64,000 nucleotides of DNA. It comes from Cytauxzoon felis (Eukaryota; Apicomplexa; Aconoidasida; Piroplasmida; Theileriidae). A program made the translations under genes and the position numbers. Positions 35,243 through 45,563 of this stretch are shown piece after piece (position 1 is the stretch's first letter; each line of letters starts with the position of its first letter). The stretch spans positions 26,944-90,943 of the forward strand of contig JAIQCW010000063.1 in the NCBI GenBank assembly GCA_020283715.1, given 5' to 3'. Below the pieces are notes generated by a model. It searched no databases. It was not told where the DNA came from and saw only the letters and a list, made by a program, of their open reading frames with translations.

Positions 35243-37389
35243 ATGCACCCAAATCAAAGAATGGACCCTAATGGCCGCATAGGTCATACGATCGCATCTT
35301 TCATCATTTTTGACTACTCTTTAATTGAGAAGACTTTTAATTCAGAAGAAGGTTAGTTGTTTAAATGTATTTTATATTTTAATTTACAGATGACTCATCT
35401 AATGATGATGTTGATCCTTCCAAAGATGTATCAACAGAAGAGGCAGCCGACAATACAGATGATTCTAATAATTTGCGCCGATATACTGATTACAAACTTG
35501 GATACTATAAGGAATATAGCAAGATTCAAAATAAAAGAATCAAAAATAATGCAGTAAATAGTAAGGTAATAGCAGATATGCATATAGATGAGGCCAGAAG
35601 ATTATTGCACGGTACATGGGACCCTGAACAAAGCGAAGCGATGTGGCTCGAAATCAAAGGTCCTGAATGTGATGAAGACCGGGTATTTTCTCATATACAA
35701 GTTATTACTGTCGAGGATATGATTCACTCTAAAAACAAAATTGATGTTTCCCTTTCTGCTAATCATATATGCGAATATCTAACCTACCATATAAATGTTG
35801 ACATGAACACAGGAAGTATACAAAAATTTGATTTTGAATATAATGAGAAATTAGTTTTAATGTTTGGAGGTGCATATCCATCTTATAACAAGACTCTGGA
35901 CACAAATTCCAACATGTTGCTCCTTACAATTATTGAAAGTGAGTTTGAACTCAGAGTAAAATCTGATCTTTAGGCTCTGTATCACTTGATGTTACAAATG
36001 ATCTATTCCTATCAAGGGCAAAGTGTTTTGGTAATGAATGGAGGGCTTTGGAAAGTTTGTATCCCCCCAGTCCTAGAGCATTTCACGCATCTTGCGTAGT
36101 ATACACCAGTTTAGATAATCCTATTTTTTTAGTACATGGTGGTTTTGGTGAATCGAGATTATTGTTACCAAGCAACCTTTACATTTTGAACATAAATGAT
36201 AATAATGGCCTGAAGTGGGTCGAATTTATACCTAATGGGCCATTGCCTCCAAGGCGATTTGGTCACTCTATATCACAGGTTGGAGATTTTTTAGTTATAT
36301 TTGCTGGAACAAATGGTAAATCCTTATTTAATGATGTTTGGTCATTGAATATTAATGATGGTCTATTTAATAAACCTGGAATGCAAACATTTAATTCCTG
36401 GAATAAAATTGAAATTAACGGATTAACACCCGCTCCTAGGGCGTTTCATTCATGCACTAGATTGGGAATTTCTTCGAATTCTCCAATGGTTTGTGCTATA
36501 AAATAATTGTCGCAATTTTTAGATTATTTATGGAGGAAAGACCGAGTATGATAATATTAGAAGTAGAATATATGCATTGCATTTCATTGAAGATGATAAA
36601 AGGTTTATATGGGTACGTATTCTTTTGTACTAGTTAGTATTTTTAGAGCATTTTACCGGTATACGTTAAGTGTCCATCAGAACATCGAGCTTTTCATACG
36701 ATGAACTTTATTGATAATAAGTTCGTTATCAGTGGGGGCGAAGATTATGCAACGGAAACATTATCCAACTTGAGAGCGTTGATTTATTCCATTGAATCCA
36801 AGGTATTTCAATATTGTGATGATACAATCAACCTGGTAATAATTATTTACTAATCATTAAAATGCCCATAGTCCGGTCATCAATCGTGGACTGCTTACGG
36901 TATAATTTATCATTGGGGAGGTATACGTCATTGTTACGGAAAAACTTTTATAGAAGGATGTGTAAATTTATGTAACCCTATTTGTAAGATGATAATTACA
37001 TATGCTCATGTATAAATTTACTTATAGTTTATAGCGATAATCAGAGTATAGAGGAGTTTTATTTTAATTTTATACAACAAGCTGCATTGGAAAGTTTAGA
37101 AAGAGAGAATAAAAATGCCATAGAAAACGAGAAACAAGACACTGATGTAACAGAGGAAGTGGAAATGCCAACATTGATCACAGCAGATGATGCATGCTAT
37201 AGTGATTCCCAACTATCCGAATCGTATCATGCATCTACCACCGTTGGTAGTAGACCCAGACGTTCTGCTGCAATTAAGTGTTTAAATGCCATTGAGTTGG
37301 ACAATCTAAGACGAAGTCAAATGCAAGAAAATGTAGTACAATCTGAGGGAAATAAGAATGAAAATCAAGGACAACTCCAATTAGAATGA
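35243..37389 (+). CDS. Kelch-repeat beta-propeller protein
   Basis: ATG 35243 starts a short exon (MHPNQRMDPNGRIGHTIASF) that joins over an intron of about 39 nt to the exon from 35391. More short introns occur near 35939-35972, 36488-36523, 36613-36646, 36834-36870 and 36982-37026. The stop is at 37387-37389. At least six Kelch-like blades are visible from repeated G-G and aromatic positions: LVLMFGGAYPSY, IFLVHGGFGESR, LVIFAGTNGKSLFNDVW, IIYGGKTEYDNI, FVISGGEDYATE and IIYHWGGIRHC. Most are preceded by PR.FH/GH (PRAFHASC, RRFGHS, PRAFHSC, HRAFHT). An acidic insert lies after residue 40, and a low-complexity charged tail of about 100 residues follows the propeller. Kelch propellers are protein-interaction scaffolds. 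No catalytic domain is present, so the specific role is unknown. Confidence 0.82.
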
Positions 37390-37404
37390 TAAGGGATTTT
37401 GCTT

Positions 37405-38329
37405 ATGTATAATTATATGTTTATTCCATTGAAAAAAATACTATCCGATTTCTTCAAGCAGATTCATCCCGGTATCTAAAAAATTTTATTTAAGTCATAA
37501 TATTCCAGATGTTACAAGAAATTTGGGGGATATTATTTGTAATAATAATTCTAAATCATTTGCTGAGATGATGTCTTTTATAGATTTAGTTGACGGTCGA
37601 TCCATATTTACTAAATCAATAAATAAAAAGACCCTTACATTCTATAAATCTATAGATTCCAAACCTGTCAAAATTGAAGTCAAACTACCTGCTATAGATC
37701 AATCTACAAATTTGTATGAAGTAAAAAGGAACATTGCGGAACAAGTTTATCCAAGAACTTTTGATTTAGGAAGAGATATAAATAATAAAGTGATAAATGC
37801 TGAAGGAGATGAAATCGGATCAAAAGAAAATAAAAACAGGTAATTATACAAAATTCTGTGCATATGTTTTTCTAGAATAAGGAAACGTAACGTATATAAT
37901 ATTTCGAATAGAATAAATGAAGTGAACAAATTATACAACGATTCATTAGAAGCGATGATAGGAAAAATTGATTCGTTAAGTATTAACGATAAAGACTATA
38001 TGATGTATTATTTGATTAGCGGGACTCAAATTGACCCGAGATTGATTTTTTTTGATGCAGGGTTGAAATACAAGGAAAAAGTGTTAGCAATTAAAAAATT
38101 GGCAGTCATAATTAATGAAAATATAAAGATTTCAAAATTATTTAAATCATTAAGCGAAGAAGATCTCTACATACCAATTATCATCACAAGGTGTAAATAT
38201 AACGATCGAAATGACTTATCAATAAATATACCATATAATTTTGATCCATCAACGCTCGAGACAAGCCTAGAATACAATTTACCAAGCATCATAAAATTAC
38301 ATAAAATAATAATTAATAACATATTTTAA
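37405..38329 (+). CDS. DUF4460/TCAIM-like protein, probably mitochondrial
   Basis: Two in-frame ATGs (37405, 37417) precede a short exon ending ...QIHPD. An intron of about 37 nt (gtatct..ttccag) leads to the second exon from about 37509, and another of about 35 nt lies near 37839-37874. The stop is TAA 38327-38329, for roughly 280 residues. The start LKKILSDFFKQIHPD with the following NNNSKSFAEMMSFID resembles DUF4460 (L...F...HPD.......NE.SL..L..Y). The C-terminal part (SINIPYNFDPSTLETSL) fits the partner domain DUF4461. Animal TCAIM is mitochondrial. Assignment is by pattern only and moderately weak. The convergent RPC11 gene ends 18 nt downstream. Confidence 0.5.
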
Positions 38330-38346
38330 TGTATTTTACAAGATGT

Positions 38347-38708
38347 CTATTCTTTCCAGCGCCTTCTGCAAGATGTACATACGAAGAACTGAGTCATTGG
38401 TTCATCTGCCGACCTTGTCTGAATACTCATAAAGTAAGCTTCCTTATGATTACAATTAGGACAAACAGCTATGAATACATTATAAAGAACTTTTATAAAA
38501 TACCTGGTATCTTAGGAGCATGTTCAAATTCGTTACTATTGGTAGGTGCGCTTGGAATCTCCTTAGCACTAGTATAGGACGTCGATTTATAATACTTTCT
38601 AGTAACTGGTAAGTAATAAAAACAACGTAGACACGAAAAGTTTGATGAATTGAATTCACTGGACTCAAAATACAAAATACTATGGCAAAGAGGACAAAAC
38701 AGGGCCAT
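38347..38708 (-). CDS. RPC11: RNA polymerase III subunit RPC11 (RPC10/POLR3K)
   Basis: Two exons (38504-38708 and 38347-38468) are separated by a 35-nt intron. The product has 108 residues, the usual length of this subunit. The N-terminal zinc ribbon is MALFCPLCHS...FSCLRC. The C-terminal TFIIS-like ribbon is CPNCNHKEAYFMSIQTRSAD, then EPMTQFFVCTSCRRRW. The QTRSADEP block with its acidic D-E pair is the hallmark of the RNA-cleavage hairpin. Role: RNA cleavage, termination and reinitiation by Pol III. The stop is 18 nt from the convergent DUF4460-like gene and the start lies 72 nt from the end of the upstream XPG gene on the same strand. Confidence 0.95.
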
Positions 38709-38780
38709 AACTAATCTAACATATATGGAGTGGTGGTATAATAGAAAATGGTGGGATGGTGTATTTGTTAATCAATAATT

Positions 38781-41125
38781 TTAATTAAGATTTAGTTTTA
38801 CAACGTGCTTTTTAAGGTATTGTATTGAATTTTGTATTCTCTTAGAACTTATCTTAGTATGAATGTTATCTGGTCTAAAAGTGGACAAATTTGCCTCCAC
38901 GCACACTATTTTTTGTTTATTTTTAGAACCTAGATCGCGAATGATCTTTCTGAAAGCTGACAAGTTTCTTCTAAGTGTATTTCGTATATTTTTGAGTGAG
39001 GTTATTGGTGCATCATTAATGTATATTTCAGGCGCAAGATCCTCAATTATAAGCTGATGCACTTTTTTTTAGTCAACGAATCTAAGCACCCCTTTACTTC
39101 TGTGAATGGCAGAGATGAGTTATTTTCCATGAATAATAATATTTCATCTGTTTTTGGGAATCTCCAAGATACACAATACCTACTTGTTGTTGGTGGGTTT
39201 AAAAATGTATTGTACGCCTCTTTATTAGGGAAATCAACGCTAAAAAACCAATGAATCCGATAGTTTATATGTGTTTGCTTAAATTCTCGCCTTATTGGAC
39301 ACGAATCCTCTGTAACTGCTTCAAGGTCACAATCACTAGTAGCCCACTTGCGGAACTCGTACAGGTCATTAAATGAGGGATATGCTTTTATAACCTCTAA
39401 AGCGTTCACAATCCCAATTCCGTGTACACCTGATGTATAGTCGCATCCACATATTACTGCAATAAGTGCTAGTTGTATCTGTGTCAATCCAAGCTTCGAG
39501 AATATATTATCAGATGTATACAGCTCAAATGCACTAGCATTATAAAAATTTTTCACAACTCTATTAGCACCAAAAACTAGTGCATCAGAATCGTCTGTTA
39601 TTACAGCGTAACATACACCAGACCTATTTAAATATGCGCATTGAGATTCAGACTCTGAGGGAGCAGTCATAAATGGTATCCCAAACAAATCCAAAAGCTT
39701 ACATAATTTATCACTTTCGCCGACCTTATTCCTTATATCCAAATATTTATGATAGCTTTCAGCATCTTCCAAACTATCTAAGACTTCATTATTTATGGAA
39801 CAATCTATTGGATAATCAACAAGTAACGTATTTATATCATGATCCGTGACAATACCACCTATTGAATCTATTGTCTCATAATCATCATTTTCTACTATAT
39901 ATTCATTTGAATGTTTACCATCATCCAGAATATTATAGTCAATTTTACTAGCATCATCAAAACTAAGATCTGAACATTTTTCACCAATTACAAGTTTATC
40001 TGCATAATTTTTGCCACATAAAAGTGAATTTTGAAAGAATTCTTGCTGATTATTCGGTTTTGAAGCCTTTTCTTGTCCGTTATTAGTAGTAAATTCACTA
40101 CCAAAAATTTGTTCGTCAGATAAAAAAATCGTTGGGTCTATATATTCTTTTTTATCTGAATTATCAAGAATTAAATCGTATTTCATAGTAGACTGAATGC
40201 TTGGTTTCATGTTGATGTTAATATTGTTGAGGAACCTTCTCTTCTTTTCACAACCTGCATAATTATTGTAGTCATAGTAGTCATAGTTAGAAACGAGTTG
40301 CTTGCTCTCTTTTTTAACTTTTATACCATGTGTTTGAACAGAAATTTCAGATCTGAGCCTTTCTATTTCCTGATTAATGGCAATTTCTCTAAAGTAAGAA
40401 TTTAACTGAAAATCTGAATACTCTGACATTGAACCCTTCAATTCGAGCGATTTAGCACGGTCTTCACAGCAATATTCATCTTTGACTTTATTCATAAGAC
40501 TATATTTTTCTGAATTAGACAGTGTGTCGTAGTTAGAAAACTCAGTTCCCCCGGTGAAAATACATTTTGATTCATTGTCATTATTGGTACTGATTACTTG
40601 TGTATTACCAAATAGTCCGTCTTCGATTGAGTCATCTATACGAAACAGTGCAAGATTGCTTTTAGTAACGTTATCTTCGCAATTTTTATTTGATATGGTA
40701 GTTAATAAAGGATCCGAATCGACCTTTTCAGGAAGTTTAATCAAATCATTGCGTTCACTCTCTGCTTTAATACTGGAATTTATAAACCTTTTCAAATGTC
40801 CTCTCAATAATCTAAATGCCATCAAATTGTGATTAACCTGTTTTTTTTCATGTATAAGCTTTCGTTTTAATAACACCCTTTGTTTAACATCAGGCGGCCT
40901 TCCGTCAAAGACGAATATAGGTTTTATACCCTTTTCCAATAGATAACAAATGCGAAGAAAAAATACGCCTACAATATCAGAACCATGTCTAACGTTAGAT
41001 TCAGATGCTAAACAAAGACTAATCCAATAACCAGCATCAATGGCACACTTTTTACCACGCAATGATTCGACCCTAATGGGACGAGCCGCAGCAGACAATA
41101 AGTCCCATAATCTTTGAACGCCCAT
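38781..41125 (-). CDS. RAD2: XPG/RAD2-type structure-specific endonuclease
   Basis: ATG is at 41123-41125 (MGVQRLWDLLSAAARPI) and TAA at 38781-38783. Exon 1 ends at 39098 and joins exon 2 at 39053 across a possible 44-nt intron (39054-39097). The XPG N domain has CAIDAGYW and FVFDGRPPDVKQRVLLKRK. A poorly conserved spacer of about 330 residues follows, which separates RAD2/XPG from FEN1 and EXO1. The I domain has PFMTAPSESESQCAYL, then YAVITDDSDALVFGA, then CGCDYTSGVHGIG (helix-hairpin-helix). The acidic active-site residues are intact. Known role: the 3' incision in nucleotide-excision repair. The region after the HhH is short. The start overlaps the stop of the upstream small-TIM gene. Confidence 0.9.
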
Positions 41126-41447
41126 CAGTATTGTGTATTAGCGATAGTTTTTGCAGTTTCGGTGGCAGCTTGAGAAAGTATAGTATGTGCTTCATACCTT
41201 AATAGATAAAGATATAAAAGTACGTCAAACCTACATTCTATCCATACATTTGGCTAAACAAATCTGTTCTGACTTATTTAATTTATCGTCAAACTTGTTT
41301 CCAAAACATTTGTTAAAGCATACCTTCTTAACTTGCTAGATACTATCATAATGTTTATATTGGAAGGCTTACCTCGTTAAGCATAGAAAGTATCAGTATG
41401 TTCAAAGCAGCATTTAGTTCTGTCTGTTGAGATTTTTCTACATTCAT
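41125..41447 (-). CDS. TIM13: small TIM chaperone of the mitochondrial intermembrane space (TIM13/TIM8 type)
   Basis: Three exons run from ATG 41445-41447 (MNVEKSQQTELNAALNILIL) to TGA 41125-41127, giving about 82 residues. Two introns of 35-40 nt interrupt it, near 41336-41372 and 41193-41232. The twin CX3C signature is intact: VCFNKCFG and QICLAKCMDR, 15 residues apart, with NKSEQ before the second pair. This spacing and the following MYEAHTIL helix match the TIM8/9/10/13 family, and NKSEQICLAKCMDR resembles TIM13 most. Role: carries hydrophobic precursors to the inner membrane. The last base of the XPG start codon is the first base of this gene's stop codon. Confidence 0.85.
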
Positions 41448-41696
41448 GATTTATGGATTTTTTGAGCATATAAATATGGGATAGCTGCACATGAAACATA
41501 TTTGCAACCGTTACTGTATGTATAGTACACCACATAGAGTAGTAAGTATATAGTATCTACGGTCTTACTCAAGATTAATTATATTCTATAAACTCTTGTT
41601 TGCTCATCTTAATAATATCCATCTCAAATTCCCAAGTGTGTGTTCATTGTGTCAGTATTGCGCAATAATTAACAATCACAAAACCTTGATAAATAG

Positions 41697-42314
41697 ATGA
41701 AAACATTGACCGAAGACAATTTTCATATAAAGAGTAGCGATGATATATGCAATATAACGCAAATATTGCTTGATGAAATTGTATCAGTCTTCGCCGTTAA
41801 CTGTGTAACACCCTGGTCAATTAATAATATAAGTGAGGACAGAATTGGTTGTATAACAGCTGAATCATTTGTGGATGTAGCTAGGCAATTAGGGTTTGTA
41901 TTTACTTCATCAGAAAGCAGAGCAATATTGAGGCACTTTAACGATAGTGAGATCGATTATATAGACATAGATTATTTTATTCGTTTGATAGATAATAAAA
42001 TATGTTTAGATAATGAAATTGATATACGTCTAGATGATTTTAGACCATTGAGTAATTTTTTTTTTGAGGAGTTGAAAAATTGTTACAATGTATTAGACTG
42101 GCAAAATAACGGAAAGCTTTCTGTATCCGATATGAAACATATGCTGTCATCATTAAATGATGGAGAATTCGATAGTAATTCGTTGAATGCTTTATTTAAA
42201 TACTCTAACGTTAAAAATAAAAGAATAGTTACACAGGAGGATTTTATAAGGCTATTCCAACCTATAGAAGATACATCTTTTTTTTCATTGAGGCTATTTG
42301 ATAATCGCAAATAA
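41697..42314 (+). CDS. EF-hand-like calcium-binding protein, degenerate loops
   Basis: One exon encodes 205 residues. The fold pattern is that of a calmodulin/centrin-like protein: a helix, a loop with little consensus (ESRAILRHFNDSEIDYIDID), then a better EF-hand (YNVLDWQNNGKLSVSDM: D, N, G, S, D positions at about residues 132-143). Most loops lack some of the usual acidic ligands, so calcium binding may be weak or lost. No other domain is visible. It follows the small-TIM gene (divergent, 250 nt) and precedes TRM10 by 50 nt. Family level is fairly sure; function is unknown. Confidence 0.6.
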   Translation: MKTLTEDNFHIKSSDDICNITQILLDEIVSVFAVNCVTPWSINNISEDRIGCITAESFVDVARQLGFVFTSSESRAILRHFNDSEIDYIDIDYFIRLIDNKICLDNEIDIRLDDFRPLSNFFFEELKNCYNVLDWQNNGKLSVSDMKHMLSSLNDGEFDSNSLNALFKYSNVKNKRIVTQEDFIRLFQPIEDTSFFSLRLFDNRK

Positions 42315-42363
42315 TTTCGCTTTAGGATTGCAGACAAATTAAATTTATAGTGCTTTAAACCAA

Positions 42364-43512
42364 ATGGAAAGATTGCCTAGGAGTGAACGGAAAAGGCGCC
42401 GCAAAGAAGAATATAGAATAAAAAGGCGCAATCGCCGTCCAGAAGTTAGGAGAAGGCGTAAACTTGAAAAACAAATAGAAAGAGCTGAAATATTAGAATC
42501 TATGACTTCTGGTATATTTATAAACTAACAAAAATATTTGTGTAGAGGAGAGAAAGATGTTTATGGAGGTAGAACGTCAAAAGAAGTTAGATTCTCAAGG
42601 AGAAATCCAATTGTTTTTAGATGAAGCACATAGAACTGGTATGTCTATATGCATAAATTGTAGCTTCGAACACCGAATGAATTATAAGGTTTGTAAAATA
42701 TTCTAATATTATAAGTTTAACAAGGAAATTAGGAGCCTGGCGAAGCAAATATCTTTATCATATACATTGATTAAAAAACATAGATTGCCCGTTAGTTTCA
42801 TTTTTATATTTTGAACAAATTTAGATTAAAATTATATTATCTAGTTTTATAAAAGAATCTAAATTATATGAAGATTGTCATTTGTTTGGAATACAAAATT
42901 GGAAAGTGAGGCCATTCTTATAATATTATAAAATTTTAGATACATCAGTATAGTGAATCTTATTGGGAATTATTCAACATAGAAGATATAATTGTTCTTA
43001 CTCCAGATTCAGACGATGTGAGTTTCATACACCCATAGATTGGCCTTTTAAATTTGGTAGACTACCAAATGTGTTTACATTCCATCTATCGGTATTTAAG
43101 TATCTATATGTTGTAATGACCTTTAAGTGTTTATTCATTATAGATACATGCATTTTTGATATTTAATATTAGCTAATAGGTTCTGGAAGAGATATGTATG
43201 GATAAGGTGTATGTCATTGGCGGATTAGTAGACAAACACGTAAAAAGGGTTAGAATACAACAGTATATAGACATAAATACTAGAACGAAACACTTATTCA
43301 AGGAAGATCTCATGGTATAACGTGTAAGTCACTTCCAATAAAGGTAAAACGATGCTTTGTTGAAAGTTGAAATCTTTCAGAAATACGTCCCAGAATGTAA
43401 AAGAATTGTACTCAACGTATTCACTGTATTTGAAATATTATCATACAAAATCAAAAATTTAACGTGGGAAGAAGTGTTTAACAAGTGCTTACCCACTAGA
43501 AGTTTTAATTAA
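42364..43512 (+). CDS. TRM10: tRNA (guanine-9-N1)-methyltransferase TRM10
   Basis: Many small exons begin at ATG 42364 with a highly basic segment (RSERKRRRKEEYRIKRR), as in TRM10. Downstream blocks match the SPOUT fold of this family: SICINCSFEHRMNYK, EIRSLAKQISLSYTLIK, YWELFNIEDIIVLTPDS, DKVYVIGGLVDKHVKR and IVLNVFTVFEIL, ending EEVFNKCLPTRSFN. The YVIGGLVD loop is the cofactor-binding knot. Reaction: N1-methylation of purine 9 in tRNA using S-adenosylmethionine. Introns are 25-45 nt except one of 162 nt (43018-43179). The last intron is read as 43318 to about 43378, joining LFKEDLM to KYVPECKRIV. Stop TAA is at 43510-43512. Confidence 0.88.
43018..43179 (+). other. unusually long intron of TRM10 with a perfect palindrome
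   Basis: This 162-nt intron (gtgagt..ctaatag) sits between the TPDSDD and VLEEICMDK blocks. The other introns in this gene are about 30-45 nt. It contains the inverted repeat ATTTGGTAG / CTACCAAAT (43052-43060 and 43062-43070) with a single base between the arms. It might host a small RNA or simply be an enlarged intron. The boundaries were set by the reading frame of the flanking TRM10 blocks. Confidence 0.55.
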
Positions 43513-43613
43513 TTCTATCGTAACTCATCCCAATTTCCACATATTCCTAGCCCACACATAAACTACTGAAAATATTATGTATGTACTCGTTATAATAGAT
43601 AGTGCCAAGTAAA

Positions 43614-44044
43614 ATGTTCAAAAGGGCTTATTTATATTCATGTAATGTACCTATTACAAATCAACCGAGTGGATCCAACAGCGATGCGGAATATGATAAT
43701 GAAAATGCAGAAGGATCTTTGAATGGTATTTTTCTAATATATAGTGTTTTTAATATTATTGGTTAATCATTAATAAATATAGTTGATGGATATATTATCA
43801 AACTAAAGCCTGGCAGCAATGTTGCCTATTGCAAATATTGTAGAGGCAAATTACTGCTGAATAACGACAGCATTGATAAACACATAAAAAGCAAGGTTTG
43901 GTATATTACACAATGAAAAAATATTTTATTTGATTATAGAATCATAACAAGAATATTAACAGATATAAAATTGAACAGAGTGATCGCGATAGAATCAAAA
44001 CAGAATTCAGCGAAAGAATGGAATCAATTGATAAAAGCGTTTAA
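43614..44044 (+). CDS. small C2H2/U1-type zinc-finger protein
   Basis: Three exons run from ATG 43614 ([15 protein letters not shown]) to TAA 44042-44044, with introns of about 57 and 44 nt, giving roughly 109 residues. The only domain is a single zinc finger: [14 protein letters not shown], then DKHIKSKNHNKN. C-x2-C is followed by H-x5-H, close to the U1/matrin type found in RNA-binding proteins. The C-terminal 25 residues are charged. No orthologue was recognised by name. It follows the TRM10 gene by about 100 nt on the same strand. Confidence 0.6.
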
Positions 44045-44384
44045 AATTACCGTCGATACAACGGATCCAAAATAATTTTTTATATATTCCTTATTTGTTG
44101 TTATTTATTACAATTTCCCCATAGCCTTTATGTTATGATACGGAAAATATTTAAGCGACTCATATGTTATCTGTAAATTTGCCACATGAAAGTATATTTT
44201 GTATGAATTAAGTATGATCTTTCATTAAGGCCATATATTATATAAATGTGTGGGTTTATTCATAAGGTGTGTATTAGTAAATTCCATTGATGAAGCAAGT
44301 TCAAAATTCTACACATCCTGTATATTTTATGATCAATTGTCTTTTTAAAATTTAATTTAATTATATTATCTAATAAATGGTAAA
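44045..44384. other. intergenic, 340 nt, nothing recognised
   Basis: The region separates two plus-strand genes. It is A+T-rich and contains only a 13-codon ATG frame (about 44135-44176) with basic residues, probably chance. No repeat or RNA feature was seen. Confidence 0.35.
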
Positions 44385-45408
44385 ATGGAGTATAGCGGTA
44401 TGACTTACGACTATGAAACATCTACTACGTTGGACTCAACGATATACAGCGATTTCGAAAATAATGAAAGCAATATTAGGAATAAATCGAGTGGTTATGA
44501 TGTTGATGATATTGATCTCAATGATTTTTTTAGATGTGTTAGGTACAACAATGATATTCTAGCACTTAACACAAAATCATCAGGTATGTCTTAAAGCAGA
44601 AATTATTATGGTCATTTTTATGCAGATTTTAATGAGAATTTTATGAATAATAATGTATTAATATATAAGAGGAGTAGATTGTTAAATATTATATGCAGGT
44701 ACAAAGCTAGGTACCCTAATAAGATGGGACTTGTTGAATATCTACTACATTCCTATGTTGTATTATATTCTAGTAATCCTATAACGATTTTGAATTATGA
44801 TGCTATTTTCAAAAATATTAAACCAGGTATGAATAAGGATAGTATCCATAATCTTTTAATCATATAAACCCCTCTCAGAGAATGATGAGTTTTGGAAATC
44901 TTTGAGAAAATTAACGAGGATGCAGTTGGAGATTGAAAGTTTTCCAAATAATATAGCTAAATATATATCAATCTTGTTGGAAAACATAAACAGCAAAATT
45001 CCATTCACAAGTTTGAAAAGTGCCGAATCTAGAAGATTAGATGGTCATTTCACATGGTTGTGTAAGTGCTGTACAAATATCAATGATGATAACAGAACCA
45101 ATAGTATACCAGAATTTGGTAATATCTTCAACAAAAACTATGATTTATCGTCGGATGTTATGTACGAAGCACTAAAGCAACGTGGTAACAGATTTATACA
45201 AAGGAGTCTTTACAATAATGTTAAAAACAGCTCTGGAAGCTATACTAGAGGAATAAACCCAAATGTTGTTTCCAAACTTAATGCTTCTAACACTAGAATT
45301 AAGAATTTCATGGACATGGTACAACAATCTTCGTTGGATATTAATGATAATTACAACTCGAAACGTTTGCCAAGGAAATGCGTTTTTTTAAAGAAAAGGT
45401 TAAGTTAA
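44385..45408 (+). CDS. unknown protein, three exons, about 310 residues
   Basis: ATG 44385 (MEYSGMTYDYETSTTLDS) starts an acidic, Asp/Ser/Asn-rich region. Two introns, about 44584-44625 and 44826-44877, have clear GT..AG ends and keep the frame. The stop is at 45406-45408. The middle exon has a hydrophobic, helical pattern (SRLLNIICRYKARYPNKMGL; VEYLLHSYVVLYSSNPI), and the last exon contains EIESFPNNIAKYISILLEN and FTWLCKCC. The tail is basic (RKCVFLKKRLS). I recognise no family. It lies between the zinc-finger and TBC genes on the same strand. Coding status is supported by splicing and composition only. Confidence 0.6.
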
Positions 45409-45563
45409 AATCATTTAATATTTTATTTACACTTTTTGTATCGACTATGTGGTAACATAATTATATGGTTTAGTTCCAATTGTAATGAATATATTTATTT
45501 ATTGTAAAATGACGTTCTTTTACCAATATATTAATAATAAGTTTAAAATGTATATTATTGTAA

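Noticed and set aside
38329..38577. 82-codon plus-strand frame whose ATG overlaps the stop of the DUF4460-like gene
   Set aside because: It is antisense to RPC11, which has both zinc ribbons and the QTRSADEP hallmark.
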